DNA of 64,000 nucleotides, from the NCBI GenBank assembly GCA_001972305.1, contig BDDD01000372.1, forward strand, positions 362,419-426,418. The letters run 5' to 3'. Made by a program: the position numbers and the translations under genes. A model generated the notes under the pieces. The model was not told the origin of the DNA. It worked only from the letters and a program-made list of their open reading frames with translations, and ran no database searches. Shown piece by piece: positions 1 through 12,599 of this stretch. The stretch comes from Cephalotus follicularis (Eukaryota; Streptophyta; Magnoliopsida; Oxalidales; Cephalotaceae). How positions within the stretch are numbered: the first letter of the stretch is position 1; each line of letters begins with the position of its first letter.

Positions 1-2000
1 GTCTGTAAATCATGCTTGGCTGTCTTGTTGTTTTGCATATCCTGTTTTTCATCTTTGTAAATTAATTAGCTTATGGTATGGTGATAAATTGATAAGTAAT
101 CAAAGATTTGTTATAATGACACTTATGGACAACTGACCAGTCATGATCCTTTTTGGTCCTGGAAATACCTCCTTGTTATGACTGTCGCCTTTGGAATTTT
201 TGTTTTCCTAAGCTAATTGCATAAACACGTGTGTTTTGACATTGAAAAGTATCAAATGCAGGATAGTCTTCCATGTGTAACTTAAATGTGCTAATTATAG
301 AAGTACTTCTGATACTAGATATTAGACGTGTCAACCCACTGTTGAAATTGAAAGAGGGTATAGCCTTGTGATAGTGATTGTTTTGGCCATATTGTATGTA
401 ATTGTTATTATAAACCATGGAATCAAGTTTGTTGTACCTTTTTGTTGGGATCATCAGTTGTACATATTTTGATGATTCAGTTGTTTATGAAGTGTTTTCT
501 TTTTTTTTTTTCTGGAAAAGTTTATGAAGTGTTTTCTTGCTGAACTTTGTTTGCTTGGTAGATATGAATCAAAATCAAAGCATGATCCCAAAATAGTTTC
601 TACAATTTTGCTGCTGCTGATGCCAGTTCACTTTTGGCTGTTAAATTCTTGCAATCAGTTATCTGCCTTCTTTGTTACCCAAGTTGATTAATGTTTTCTG
701 CTGTGTTGTGTTAAGGGGATGGTTAGTTGGGTAGGACGTAATATGTTGCATTTTTCAATCTGATGTCATCACTGCTGATTAAGCTTCCATCCCTTGGCGC
801 TTTTATATGAACCTCCAGCCCATTTTTAATTTTTTTTGTTGTTTTCTTTTTTGCAGTGAATCTACCACTGCCAGCACTCTTGTGGCTTAGATTCGGTTTG
901 TGTGGTAGGCATGGATTTAGTCAATGAGCAAGATGTTTTTCTTTGATTGTAGTATATGACCGGAAGTCAAGACATTGACCCTGGTTTTAAATATAAAAGG
1001 ATTTTGTAATGTTAATTAGGGAGGATGAGTGGGAGCAGCTGAGACTTTGTTTTGCACTTATGTTGGATCTGTTTTTGGGCATTTATATTTTCAGTTAAAC
1101 AATTTATGGTTATGCTCTTTGATTACCTTGATGTTGTCAATTGCTTTTGTCAATGGGTATACATTTTCCTTACTAATGCGAATAAGGTAAGAAATGAAAA
1201 ACTGGTCAAATAGAATTATAATTCATTGTAGCGGAGGTAGATTGCAACTGCTAGAAATTGTACGTCTGTCTTACACTGCTCATGGCCTGGTGAGTTGTTC
1301 GGCCTTTTCATCATTTTTTCCCAGTGAAATTATATGATCCAAAAAATCCTCACAATTTTAATGGTTCTCTTTCCTCATTTGTGTATTGCTTTGCTATTAT
1401 AAAAAATCATAATACGTTGGCTAAAGCATCGATCTTTTTGGGTTTAACTGGTTAACAAAAGCAGCTGGACGAGTATGAGGCTTATTCAATTTGATAGGTT
1501 AAATGTGGTCTACTGAAGTTAGCATAGGTTAAGGCTTACAGATCTTTTTGGGCATGGTCTTGTTGGAACCTTCAGATCGGACTGATCTTTAAAAATTTGA
1601 ATTGGATCGAACCGTGTATTTTGACGGTGGTCCAATCCTTGGATTGGTGCAAATGATTCTGAGATTTTTGAACTAATGTATGAAAAAATCAGATTAAATA
1701 TAGTTTTATTCATTATAGTTTGGTTGGGTATTAAATATGATTATATTCATTATAGTTGGTTGGGTATGAGGTCTTAGATAGATGTCCTCAATCACGGGGA
1801 TAAATCTCATTTCACGAAGAGATAGTTTTTTGAGATTTATTATGGCAAACTCTTGTAAATCTTCGAATGCTATAAAAAAATTTATATGTAAAAAAGAAAT
1901 TAAAAGAATTTAAATTTGAAAAAGGTCATCGAATCCAAATTCCAAACAGTACACCCAACTTTTCTCCTATTTCACTTTACCAAGTTTAAAGCGCCAGAAA
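1..2000. other. Intergenic / unassigned
   Basis: I could not support any gene here. The stretch is T-rich on the + strand, like introns or a 3' untranslated region of a gene lying off the left edge. One short open stretch after a possible acceptor near 561 (about 45 codons, ending at a TAA near 690) could be a terminal exon, but it matches no family I recognise. The last ~100 bases before 2061 are the probable leader of the pICln gene. Confidence 0.4.
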
Positions 2001-2019
2001 AATCAAAACCAAATTTCCA

Positions 2020-2028
2020 AAACCCTAA
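2020..2028 (+). promoter_or_regulatory. Telo-box in the leader of the pICln gene
   Basis: AAACCCTAA lies about 30 bases upstream of the ATG at 2061. This motif is common in 5' regions of plant genes for translation and growth functions. Its activity here is inferred only from position and sequence. Confidence 0.5.
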
Positions 2029-2060
2029 AAACCCAAACAGATCCATAATTGAAGGTAAAA

Positions 2061-2230
2061 ATGGCGGTGGGACTTAAGCAATTCACCAACAGAGGCCATG
2101 ACGGACAACCAGCGCTCGACTCTGAAAATGGCGAGGAACTCATGCACGTTCAGCCTGGCGTCTCTATAGTCCTCGGCCATCGCAATCGCGCCCCGGAATC
2201 TCCTGGCACTCTCTATTTGTCAACAAAGTA

Positions 2231-2261
<31 letters not shown>

Positions 2262-3823
2262 TCCGTATATGTTCATTCATCTGTTCTTTCTTTTAATGTA
2301 ATCATGTAATGTGAGATACAGACGGGTAGTGTGGTTGAGTGACGCGGACATTGCTAAAGGTTATGCCGTCGATTTCTTGTCTATTACGCTCCATGCATTA
2401 TCGAGAGATCCCGAGTCTTATCCTTCTCCTTGTATTTATGCTCAGGTTTGCAATTCTTTTTTTTTCTTTAATTTTTATTATATCTGACTTTATTTGGGGT
2501 TTTCATGGTTGCATTTAGGCATAGGTTCAGCCCTTTACCCACTTTAGATTTACTTCAGATATTTGGTTATATTGTGAGTAGTAATTTGGAAGAATATATA
2601 TTTTTTCTATCAGTTACATGATTAGGCACCATCGTTTTTTTAATTATTATGAAGAATAAAAAATGAGGGCAGTTTCATTTGATGGTGTTGAAAAAAGCAT
2701 CGTAGCTCAGCAAAATGATGGCGCTGCTGAAATTTGAGCGTCAGGCCACTCATAGAAATTCAGACTAACAAGCTAATGTTTGGTTTTAATGATAATACAG
2801 AGGTATGTAAGCTATTAAATGGTCTATATCCATTTATCAACAGAAAAACGACATCTGGAGCATATTTAATATTGCAGACCTAAAAACCAATTTTCATATT
2901 ATATGCAGTTTCCCTTTCAGATAACTAGTCCTCCTGACTAATGTTTATTTTGTATGAAGATTGAGACTGAAGCTGATGAGGATGACTCTGAATGTTCAGA
3001 TTCAGAATGTAATGAACCCTTAGATTTATCATTGGTTGGAGAGATGAGGCTCATTCCTTCAGATCCTAGGCAGTGTATTATTCAGTCTCTTCTCTTTTTT
3101 CATACAAATTTGTGCTTAACATGCTTGATGCTGTTACATTCTGTTTTCTGGAGTTTTTTGCTGATTTATTCACAAAGGCTAACTTTTGTTTGGAATTTTT
3201 GTGTGATAGTGGAAATTTTGTTTGAAATATTTTGTGAGGGTGCTGAGCTGAATCCCGAACCTATAACGGGTGAGTATCTTTCTATGTCATTGTTGATGTT
3301 ATCCATTAAGTGCTGTCTGATATATTATGTTTTTTTGTGCTTTCTACAGAAGATGGAGGGAACAATCCGGCTTTTAGTACTGATCTGTTTACCGAGTCTT
3401 CAGGTACAGCAAATACCAATCAATAATTGCATATTCAAAAATGTTATGCTCTTCTTATTATATGGAGTGTTTTATATGTGATATCTTCGTGTTTCCAGAG
3501 GGGGAAGATTTTGACGGGGATTTGTCTCAAAATCCAGCAACCTCAATTGGTCATTCAAATGGGGATCATGACCTTGCTCGTAGTGTGCTGGAGGTAGGTT
3601 TTTGATGTCTTTAGTGTGCATTGTTGCCTTTCAGTTATTCTGAAGTGTTTACATTGTTTGCAGCCTTTTCTGTAATTTTGTTTGTGTTGTTTGTGGGCAA
3701 GTGACATTGAATTTATTTTGATACATGCAGCTTCAAATTAATGATCAACGCTTTGAGGATGCAGAAGAGATGGAACATGGAAGTGACGGTGGCCACAGTG
3801 AGCTCTTTCCATTTCTTAGTTAG
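2061..3823 (+). CDS. pICln-type chloride conductance regulatory protein / methylosome subunit (7 exons)
   Basis: Exons I read: 2061-2227, 2322-2445, 2960-3074, 3210-3269, 3350-3403, 3499-3593, 3731-3823, all GT/AG and phase-compatible, giving 235 residues. The family (ICln/CLNS1A, PH-like fold) is about this long in plants. It binds Sm proteins and PRMT5 as an assembly chaperone of spliceosomal snRNPs in the cytosol, and was first described as a swelling-activated chloride-current regulator. Seen here: the N-terminal signature GEELMHVQPGVSIVLG, then WLSDADIAKGYAVDFLS, an acidic run (ETEADEDDSECSDSE, about residues 99-113), a PH-like remainder with FEIFCEGAELNPEP, and the C-terminal LQINDQRFEDAEEME. 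The start is the ATG at 2061 because it opens directly onto the conserved N-terminus. Intron 1 starts with a CT microsatellite. The last seven residues depend on reading through a possible donor at about 3796 (CCACA|GTGAGC), so the C-terminal tail could differ. Confidence 0.88.
2231..2257. repeat. (CT)n microsatellite in pICln intron 1
   Basis: About 13 uninterrupted CT repeats start three bases after the donor GT of intron 1. Pyrimidine-rich intron tracts of this kind are common in plant genes. Confidence 0.9.
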
Positions 3824-5300
3824 TATATCATGATGTTGCAATCAAATCCTTGGAGGGGAAAACAAAGAATCTCTGACTTCACATGTAACTACTATATTAC
3901 CCATTAGTTTTTAGTCCTTGCCCAGAATCTCTATGTACCTGTAACCTCCTCCGTTCATGCATGTTAGTGGAGTCGCATGTTGGTGGAGTCAGGCAGTTAG
4001 TTGTCTCATCGTTTTTTGCCTCTTAATTCTTTTTCTTTTTTTGTTTCAGATTCATACCTTTTTTATTAACATAATTCATATTGTAGTCTTTAGGTGGCTA
4101 GTATACATACTTGAATTTAAATATGAAACCATTGGAGAGGTAGGTTGTTCAGAAGAAAACATGAGTGTGAGCTGCACTCTTCGGCAGAGTTAGAAATCCA
4201 TTTTCTTTTGATTATGGAGGAACGGGTAGTATACTCGCAAAATGTGCCCTATCTGTTCTCAAATTTGTTTAACTCTCTGTCTCATACTTGTTTCAAATCC
4301 CATCAAAGTCTCTACTGATCTCTCAGACCTTTTCCATCTTGATTTCACTGTTTATTTGTTAGAATTTCCGTATGAGAAATCTACACATCTGCATCTCCTT
4401 TTGCCCCTTTTTCCAAAATATACACATATCCATCACCTATTGTTCCCTACTACAAAAAGTGGAGTTTAATAATCCAAATTGAAAATGTGTTACATGGAAG
4501 ATGGAAGCACGCATATAAGAGAGGACAGAATGTGAAACGTCCATACCAAAATTTTCTTTCCCGCTCAACTACATGTGGCTGATTAATGTGTTCGAATAAA
4601 CCAACTCTAAAAAAATTACCAATAAAGAGTTTTTAATTTAGGTAATAACACATGAACATGACTAGAAAAGATACGAAATTAATGGTTTATGTTTGGTTTA
4701 AACGATTTTGGACAATTTAAGATTGACATGTTTAACACAATTAATATATGGGTCATTTTAGGATTAACCTGTTTAACTTAAAATTGATCCATATTTAAAA
4801 TGTTTATTAATTATGTTTGTTATAAATCTGATCAATTTGACATAATAATGTTTATCTTGTTATAAGTCATCAATAATAAAACATAATACATATTTAATTA
4901 AATAGAAAAATAATAAAATAATATTGAGATATAATAACAATTATTTTTTTAGTCTCTTTCATATATAGATTTACATATTAATTAAGTAATTTATATATAT
5001 ATATATATAATTATTATTATTATTAAAATTTTAAATTTGAATTTTAATCGAATTAAATTCATATTATTAAATGAGTTAATTAACTTAATTTGATTTGATT
5101 CGTTTATTAAATGGGTTATATAACTCGACACTTGTAATATATTTAATAAAAAGATCAAGCTAGAATTTGAATTTTTGATATGATTAGTAAATGGATTAGG
5201 TTAAAATCTATATTTATAGTATTATAACTATTCTTCTCGATACTATTAACACAAATTGCCAACCCTATCTAGGCATGATTCAAGATGACTCTCAATGACA
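3824..5300. other. 3' UTR and AT-rich intergenic stretch
   Basis: The first few hundred bases are probably pICln 3' UTR. From about 4600 to 5200 the DNA is very AT-rich, with a (TA)n run and (ATT)n near 4995-5025. No coding signal seen. Confidence 0.6.
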
Positions 5301-5307
5301 AAGTATA

Positions 5308-5314
5308 TGGGCCT
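5308..5314. promoter_or_regulatory. Site II-type element (TGGGCCT) upstream of RPS20
   Basis: TGGGCCT lies about 235 bases before the RPS20 start. With the telo-box downstream it forms the site II plus telo-box pair known from plant ribosomal protein promoters (TCP-binding plus telo-box). Function is inferred. Confidence 0.55.
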
Positions 5315-5407
5315 AATCAATTTATCAGACATGGGCATAATCAACTTATCAGACAATATCTCAAAGCACCAAACCAATCCGGCCCGTAAAAGACCATAGA
5401 ATATACA

Positions 5408-5416
5408 AAACCCTAA
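5408..5416 (+). promoter_or_regulatory. Telo-box in the RPS20 promoter/leader
   Basis: AAACCCTAA followed by CCCTACC, about 130 bases before the ATG at 5545. This is the usual motif and position for plant cytosolic ribosomal protein genes. Confidence 0.6.
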
Positions 5417-5544
5417 CCCTACCGAAACAATATATAACAAGAAAGAAGAAGAAGCGCATCGCCGCTCAAGAAGATCTACCCTCTGTATTATTTTTAGTGA
5501 TTAAATTGTATAATTTTCTTTATTAGGATAAGCAAATAGAGATA

Positions 5545-7686
<2,142 letters not shown>

Positions 7687-9350
7687 ATGCGCATGGCTTC
7701 TCCTTTTTGGCCCAATCTAGTCTCATTTTTCTTTAATTTAATTTTCAAATTGCAAAAGATTCTATAATATTGAAAGCGGATTTTGTTTCTCGCTGATTAT
7801 CTTGTTTTATGGTAATATTTGGCTCCTGTGATGTTAAGAATAGACCGATGTAACGTATCTCTGTTTGATACATTTCCACCGCATTTCCAACTGGTGGCAT
7901 ATTTGTAAGGAAGATGAGTATTATTTTTCTAATTGCAAGTTTTGCGCCTATTATGTTAAAATCAATAAACATCCAAGGGTACGCATGATGTGAAAGTTAT
8001 TGTGTCTTAATCCATTGCCTGCGGTTGCGAACCTGTTGGGCCAATTTGTTCTCCACATTAACACGAAGATTTCATTAGTCACAGGTACAAATCTACCGGA
8101 TGCCTAGACTTGAGGTACAACACCAAAATGACTGACGTTGATAGTATTGGCATTGCACGTACTTGTCTAGGACCGTGCAACTACTACCCTTGTCTGTTTC
8201 TTGATCTCTCCTTTTGATAGGAAGATTGCTACAGCAGTCTTCCAAGGATATCATCGATATGTGCATACTTGTCTTTGCAGAGGGCTGACAAGCATGGATA
8301 AAGGAAGCATACGCGGAGAAATAAGAATACCAACTCAAATAAATATGAGGTTTTCTTGAGAGCAAAGGAAAGCTTTATGTTAAGTGATACTCGATTGTAA
8401 ATGGTTGAAAATCATGTCTCAGTTTTGCCTCCAAAATTGGTCGATTCATCATGAAAAAGTATTGTTCCACCCAATAGAAGAGCCAAAAGATCCCTCTAAG
8501 TGAATGTAATTGCAACTAGCTTATTTCCAAAAGTGCTAGCCCATGACTATAATTGGGAACTCTTGTGCACAACCTAGCAGGATAGTAAAGTACATCTGTA
8601 AACCGATATGGATTTCCTGCTACAATAAACCAAATTTATGCAACAACCATTAACCATTTAGTGTCATCAATAGTTGAAGTAACGTTAAAAAAAAAAAAGA
8701 TAACTTGTAGGGCTTGATAGTATTAGATTTGTGTCAAGAATACTAAAAAAAAGGTTGAAAAGAAAGATTTGGTAAAAGACAGACGTATTAAGAATGCTCA
8801 TATATAGCTGATGCTCATATATATAGACAGGATTGCCACATGAAAAATTATATAAGAAAGTAACAGAAAAATTATATAAGAAAGTAACAGAAAAAATAAA
8901 GCAAAATCACCACTCAACATCCTCTCTTTCAAAGAACAAACAATAAATATTAATCAAATTGAGAAATTACAACGTCATAAAAATCCCAAATAATAATTTC
9001 TATTAATGTTTCAATCAACGAGATAGTGAAAGAAGTCATAAGATTACAGTGCCTAAACTATGAATAGCGCACTAGGGGAAAAAAAGAAAAGAAAAAAGCA
9101 AATAAGAGGAGATGTTTCTGGTTTGACAATACAATTACAGTATGCCCTGCAAAGAATGCAAATCAACCATAGAATCCCTCAATGGAAGTTCAAGAACTAA
9201 AACCTATTGTCACAGTTTCCGTAAATGGCAAATTGAACAACCACCAATGGCAAATTGAACAACTAACCAATGAAATGAATAAAATCATAAAGAATAAAAT
9301 GAAGTAAGATTTAAATGACCCTACCCCCATATCCACCAACGAAGACTCGT
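7687..9350. other. Intergenic between RPS20 and the epimerase gene (converging genes)
   Basis: This holds the 3' UTRs of two convergent genes. A 24-base direct tandem duplication (unit containing TATAAGAAAGTAACAGAAAA) lies near 8848-8897. No further coding signal seen. Confidence 0.6.
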
Positions 9351-10586
9351 CTACACAGCACTCTTCTTCCCCTGTTGCGAGTAGTAGTCAAGGTACCAGC
9401 TCACAAACTTCTTCAACCCGGTCTGCAAATCAGTCTTGGGCTTGTAACCAAGCTCTTTCTGCGCCAAGCTAATATTCGCATGAGTGTACAACACATCCCC
9501 ATTAGCCGGCATTGGCAACACACTCCTCTTAGCCTTGACCTTCAACAACTTCTCCAATATGCTCACAAGCTTACTGACAGGCTCGGGTGAAGTATTCCCC
9601 AAATTAAACACCCTAAATTGAGCCGGCCCCATCTTCTTCCCTCCACTCCCTGTACTCCTCTTTGCAGTATCCAAGGCGGCCAAACACCCCTTCACTATAT
9701 CATCAATGTAGGTGAAATCCCTTGCAACGGTGGCATGCTTAGAACCCTCAAAGATTGTTACAGGCTTACCCTTTAATATATCCTTAGTGAAAAAGAAATA
9801 TGCCATATCAGGCCTACCCCATGGTCCATATACAGTAAAAAACCGCAACCCCGTGATAGATAATCCATAGATATGGTTATAAGTATGAGCAATTTCCTCA
9901 CCAGCCTTTTTAGTAGCAGCGTACAGACTCGAGGGTTGATCAGTTCTATCTTTCTCCGAGAAGGGTATCTTAGTATTGAGGCCATACACGGAACTCGAGG
10001 ACGCCCATATGATCGCGGGCTGCGGATCCGCAGACTTGCACACTTCAAGCACACTAACAAGGCCAGCGATGTTGCTGTGCACATAGGAGGCGGGATTCTT
10101 CATTGCATAACGGACACCAGCCTGCGCAGCCAAGTGCATCACGTGAGTGAATTTGACCAAACCGAACAGCTTTGTCAAAAGCGTGGAATTATTGATGTCC
10201 CCCTCGACGACAAACACCCCGGCCTGCTTAAGTAGTTGGGTGCGGGCGCGTTTCAGGGAGGGACTGTAGTAGGCATTGAAGTTGTCAATGCCAACCAAGC
10301 CGTCTCCGCGGCGACGCAAAGCAGCGGCGACGTGGGTCCCGACGAAGCCGGCGGCTCCGGTGACGAGAACAATGCGGGGTTGGTCGCTGGCCCGGGACTT
10401 GGGTCGGGCCGATTGGATGACGAGGTCTTCCCAATCAGGGCCGTGGCCCAAATTGCGGCGAGAGGAGGGAGGGGATTGAAGGGAGCAAAAGAGAATGAGG
10501 GAGAGGAAAAGAAGAGCCCAGAAGAGGAGTTTGGTACTTGATAAAAGGTAGCGGAAGGTACGGGACATGTATAAGGGTTTGTCCAT
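9351..10586 (-). CDS. UDP-D-glucuronate 4-epimerase (GAE family), intronless
   Basis: A 411-residue uninterrupted frame. The enzyme interconverts UDP-glucuronate and UDP-galacturonate, the precursor for pectin, and sits in the Golgi membrane as a type II protein. Seen: an N-terminal hydrophobic anchor at about residues 20-36, the Rossmann NAD-binding motif TGAAGFVG (76-83), LAAQAGVRYAMKNP, the WASSSSVYG serine region (195-202), the catalytic pair Y222 and K226 in YAATK, LRFFTVYGPWGRPDMA, and the C-terminal YKPKTDLQTGLKKFV. Plant GAE genes are typically single-exon, as here. It is somewhat shorter than Arabidopsis members (about 430-460) and lacks the usual PSTPGKFK-like N-terminus. The first ATG (10584-10586) is used, and a second in-frame ATG at residue 7 is equally possible. 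It converges with RPS20. The paralogue number cannot be assigned. Confidence 0.93.
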   Translation of the reverse strand: MDKPLYMSRTFRYLLSSTKLLFWALLFLSLILFCSLQSPPSSRRNLGHGPDWEDLVIQSARPKSRASDQPRIVLVTGAAGFVGTHVAAALRRRGDGLVGIDNFNAYYSPSLKRARTQLLKQAGVFVVEGDINNSTLLTKLFGLVKFTHVMHLAAQAGVRYAMKNPASYVHSNIAGLVSVLEVCKSADPQPAIIWASSSSVYGLNTKIPFSEKDRTDQPSSLYAATKKAGEEIAHTYNHIYGLSITGLRFFTVYGPWGRPDMAYFFFTKDILKGKPVTIFEGSKHATVARDFTYIDDIVKGCLAALDTAKRSTGSGGKKMGPAQFRVFNLGNTSPEPVSKLVSILEKLLKVKAKRSVLPMPANGDVLYTHANISLAQKELGYKPKTDLQTGLKKFVSWYLDYYSQQGKKSAV

Positions 10587-12599
10587 GTTTGGGAAATTTT
10601 TAGTGTTAGGGTTGCATAGTTATAGGAAGTTAGGGTTTGGAAGATGATGGAAAGGAAATGATATATGGGTTTTTGGGTTTGGTTGGGTTTGTTCTTTATC
10701 TTGATAGAGTTTGTTTTTGGCTTTTTTTTTATCCTCTTTTAGTTGTTTTGGATGTTTATCTATTTGGTTCAACTGTGAGTAGGGTAAAGAAAATGGAGAT
10801 TGTGAAGGCAAATGGATTTGGAGATGGGAAGGGAGAGGGAGAGGGAGAGCGTTTAGAAGAGAAGTTTACATAGCGTCAACCACTCTACAAGAACAGAGAG
10901 GAAATAATCTTGTAAGGTAATGCTCACCATAGTCTTTTATTTATTCATTTACTTTCTTATTTACTAAAAATCTCTACATTTTTGTTAATACCCCTTTTTC
11001 CCATATGATAATTTTAATAATGTAATTACTCACGTCTTACGAGAGCAATATACATAAAATATTATAATAATTAGAATATATGAAAATTATATTTATTGTT
11101 TATATAAGTCAGGCGAACAATTACTTATAACCATTATTTCCTATTTTAAAGAATAAAAGACAGTATCGGAATGATTGTCTCTAATGTCACAACTATTTTT
11201 ACTCACATCATAGAAAAAACACTATATTTCACTAGTACGTCGTGTCATTAGTAATTAAGTCCCTTAATTATAACAAGTGACATAATTTGAATTTGGACTT
11301 TAAATTTTCTCTCTCTCTCTCTATTTACTATTTAAAACATGTTTTTGACTTAAATTACCACTATTCACTAAAATAATTGGTGAATATCTTAATTTAAGTG
11401 ACACTAAAATCTACAAAATTCAATGAGTTAATATATAGCATGATTCATTTATATGTAGCAAAAAAAAGTTACAACACTTTTACTAATTTTGATTTACTAA
11501 CACAAGTAATTATATTTAATAAATGATATACGCCAAAATAATACTCAGGTATGTATTTTGTTATTCATGTATCATTTATAATAACTTGACATATCATATC
11601 GGTAAAGAAATAAGTAATAAAAATGTTAATATATCTACTGTTACTCTGATACTCTTCTGATAGTATTTTATTAAACACAAAAAAAAAATGAAAAAGCTAA
11701 AAATCCCAACTAAATTTGTTGGGAAGTATAAAGGACACATATTAGATCCAAAAGAACACTAAACAACCATCTATCGAGGGCTTTACATGTTTAAGAGAGG
11801 GGCGGGAACAACGAAGGCCCAGTGTTGGCTTATGTACCCACTGGTCCTTTCATAACTAAGGTCCAGATGTTAGCACTGGTGTTGTTAAATCTGTATGTTA
11901 AATTGTTTGGGTTGGTTTTAAACACGTTTATATGTTTATATAAACCTGTTTGTGGTACTAATTGGAACTTAGGGATGATGTGGTTACGGTGTGGAGCTTT
12001 GGAGGCTATCGGGGGGTGTGTGGGTTGAAGTAAGTGGATGTTTGGTGGAATTTGTGGGTTCGGTTTGGGTGTGTACAGATTGTGGTTGGGCAGTAGAGGG
12101 TTTTTGGTGGTTGCCATGGATATTAATGTGTTATTTATACTATGTTTTTAATTTGCTTGATGGTTACATTCTAGCTCTCAAAGGATGATGTGATATTTGT
12201 TATGAAATGTCATATCATACCATTTGCTAATAGATTTAAGACGTCTGGAGAGGAAAGGAGATAGTAACATTAATTTTATTACAATTATGTAATATACAAA
12301 CTAATTCCAACACTAATAATGATCTACCAACATTCATCAATGGTCTCAGGGATCTTGGTTCGAAGAAATCCTCAAAGCCTTGGCAAGGTATAAGGGACAA
12401 AAGAAAAGACTCTAATTATTTCTTCCTCATTAACTGACCATTGTTCTCTTATGAGGATCCAAGAGTCCTCTTCACTTATACCTGTAAATGCCCACCACTG
12501 CTGAGCTCAAGACTTCAAACCTCGAGAGAAGAGAACCAGAACACATAGGAGATAAAGAGTAGATGCAAAAAATAAAAATAAAAAACAAGTAAACAAAGC
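10587..12599. other. Intergenic between epimerase and transketolase genes
   Basis: Promoter side of the epimerase gene (about 10590-10900, with GA-rich tracts) followed by AT-rich DNA. A G/T-rich patch at 11820-12190 is open in several frames but matches no family. The stretch just below 12600 is probably transketolase 3' UTR. Confidence 0.5.

Noticed and set aside
1..2000. Possible coding stretches upstream of pICln
   Set aside because: Only short open frames without recognisable motifs, with composition like introns or UTR.
9873..10541. Long open frames on the + strand over the epimerase gene
   Set aside because: They are antisense shadows of the conserved epimerase coding sequence.
11822..12188. 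Overlapping open frames on both strands in a G/T-rich patch
   Set aside because: They match no family and look like compositional bias.
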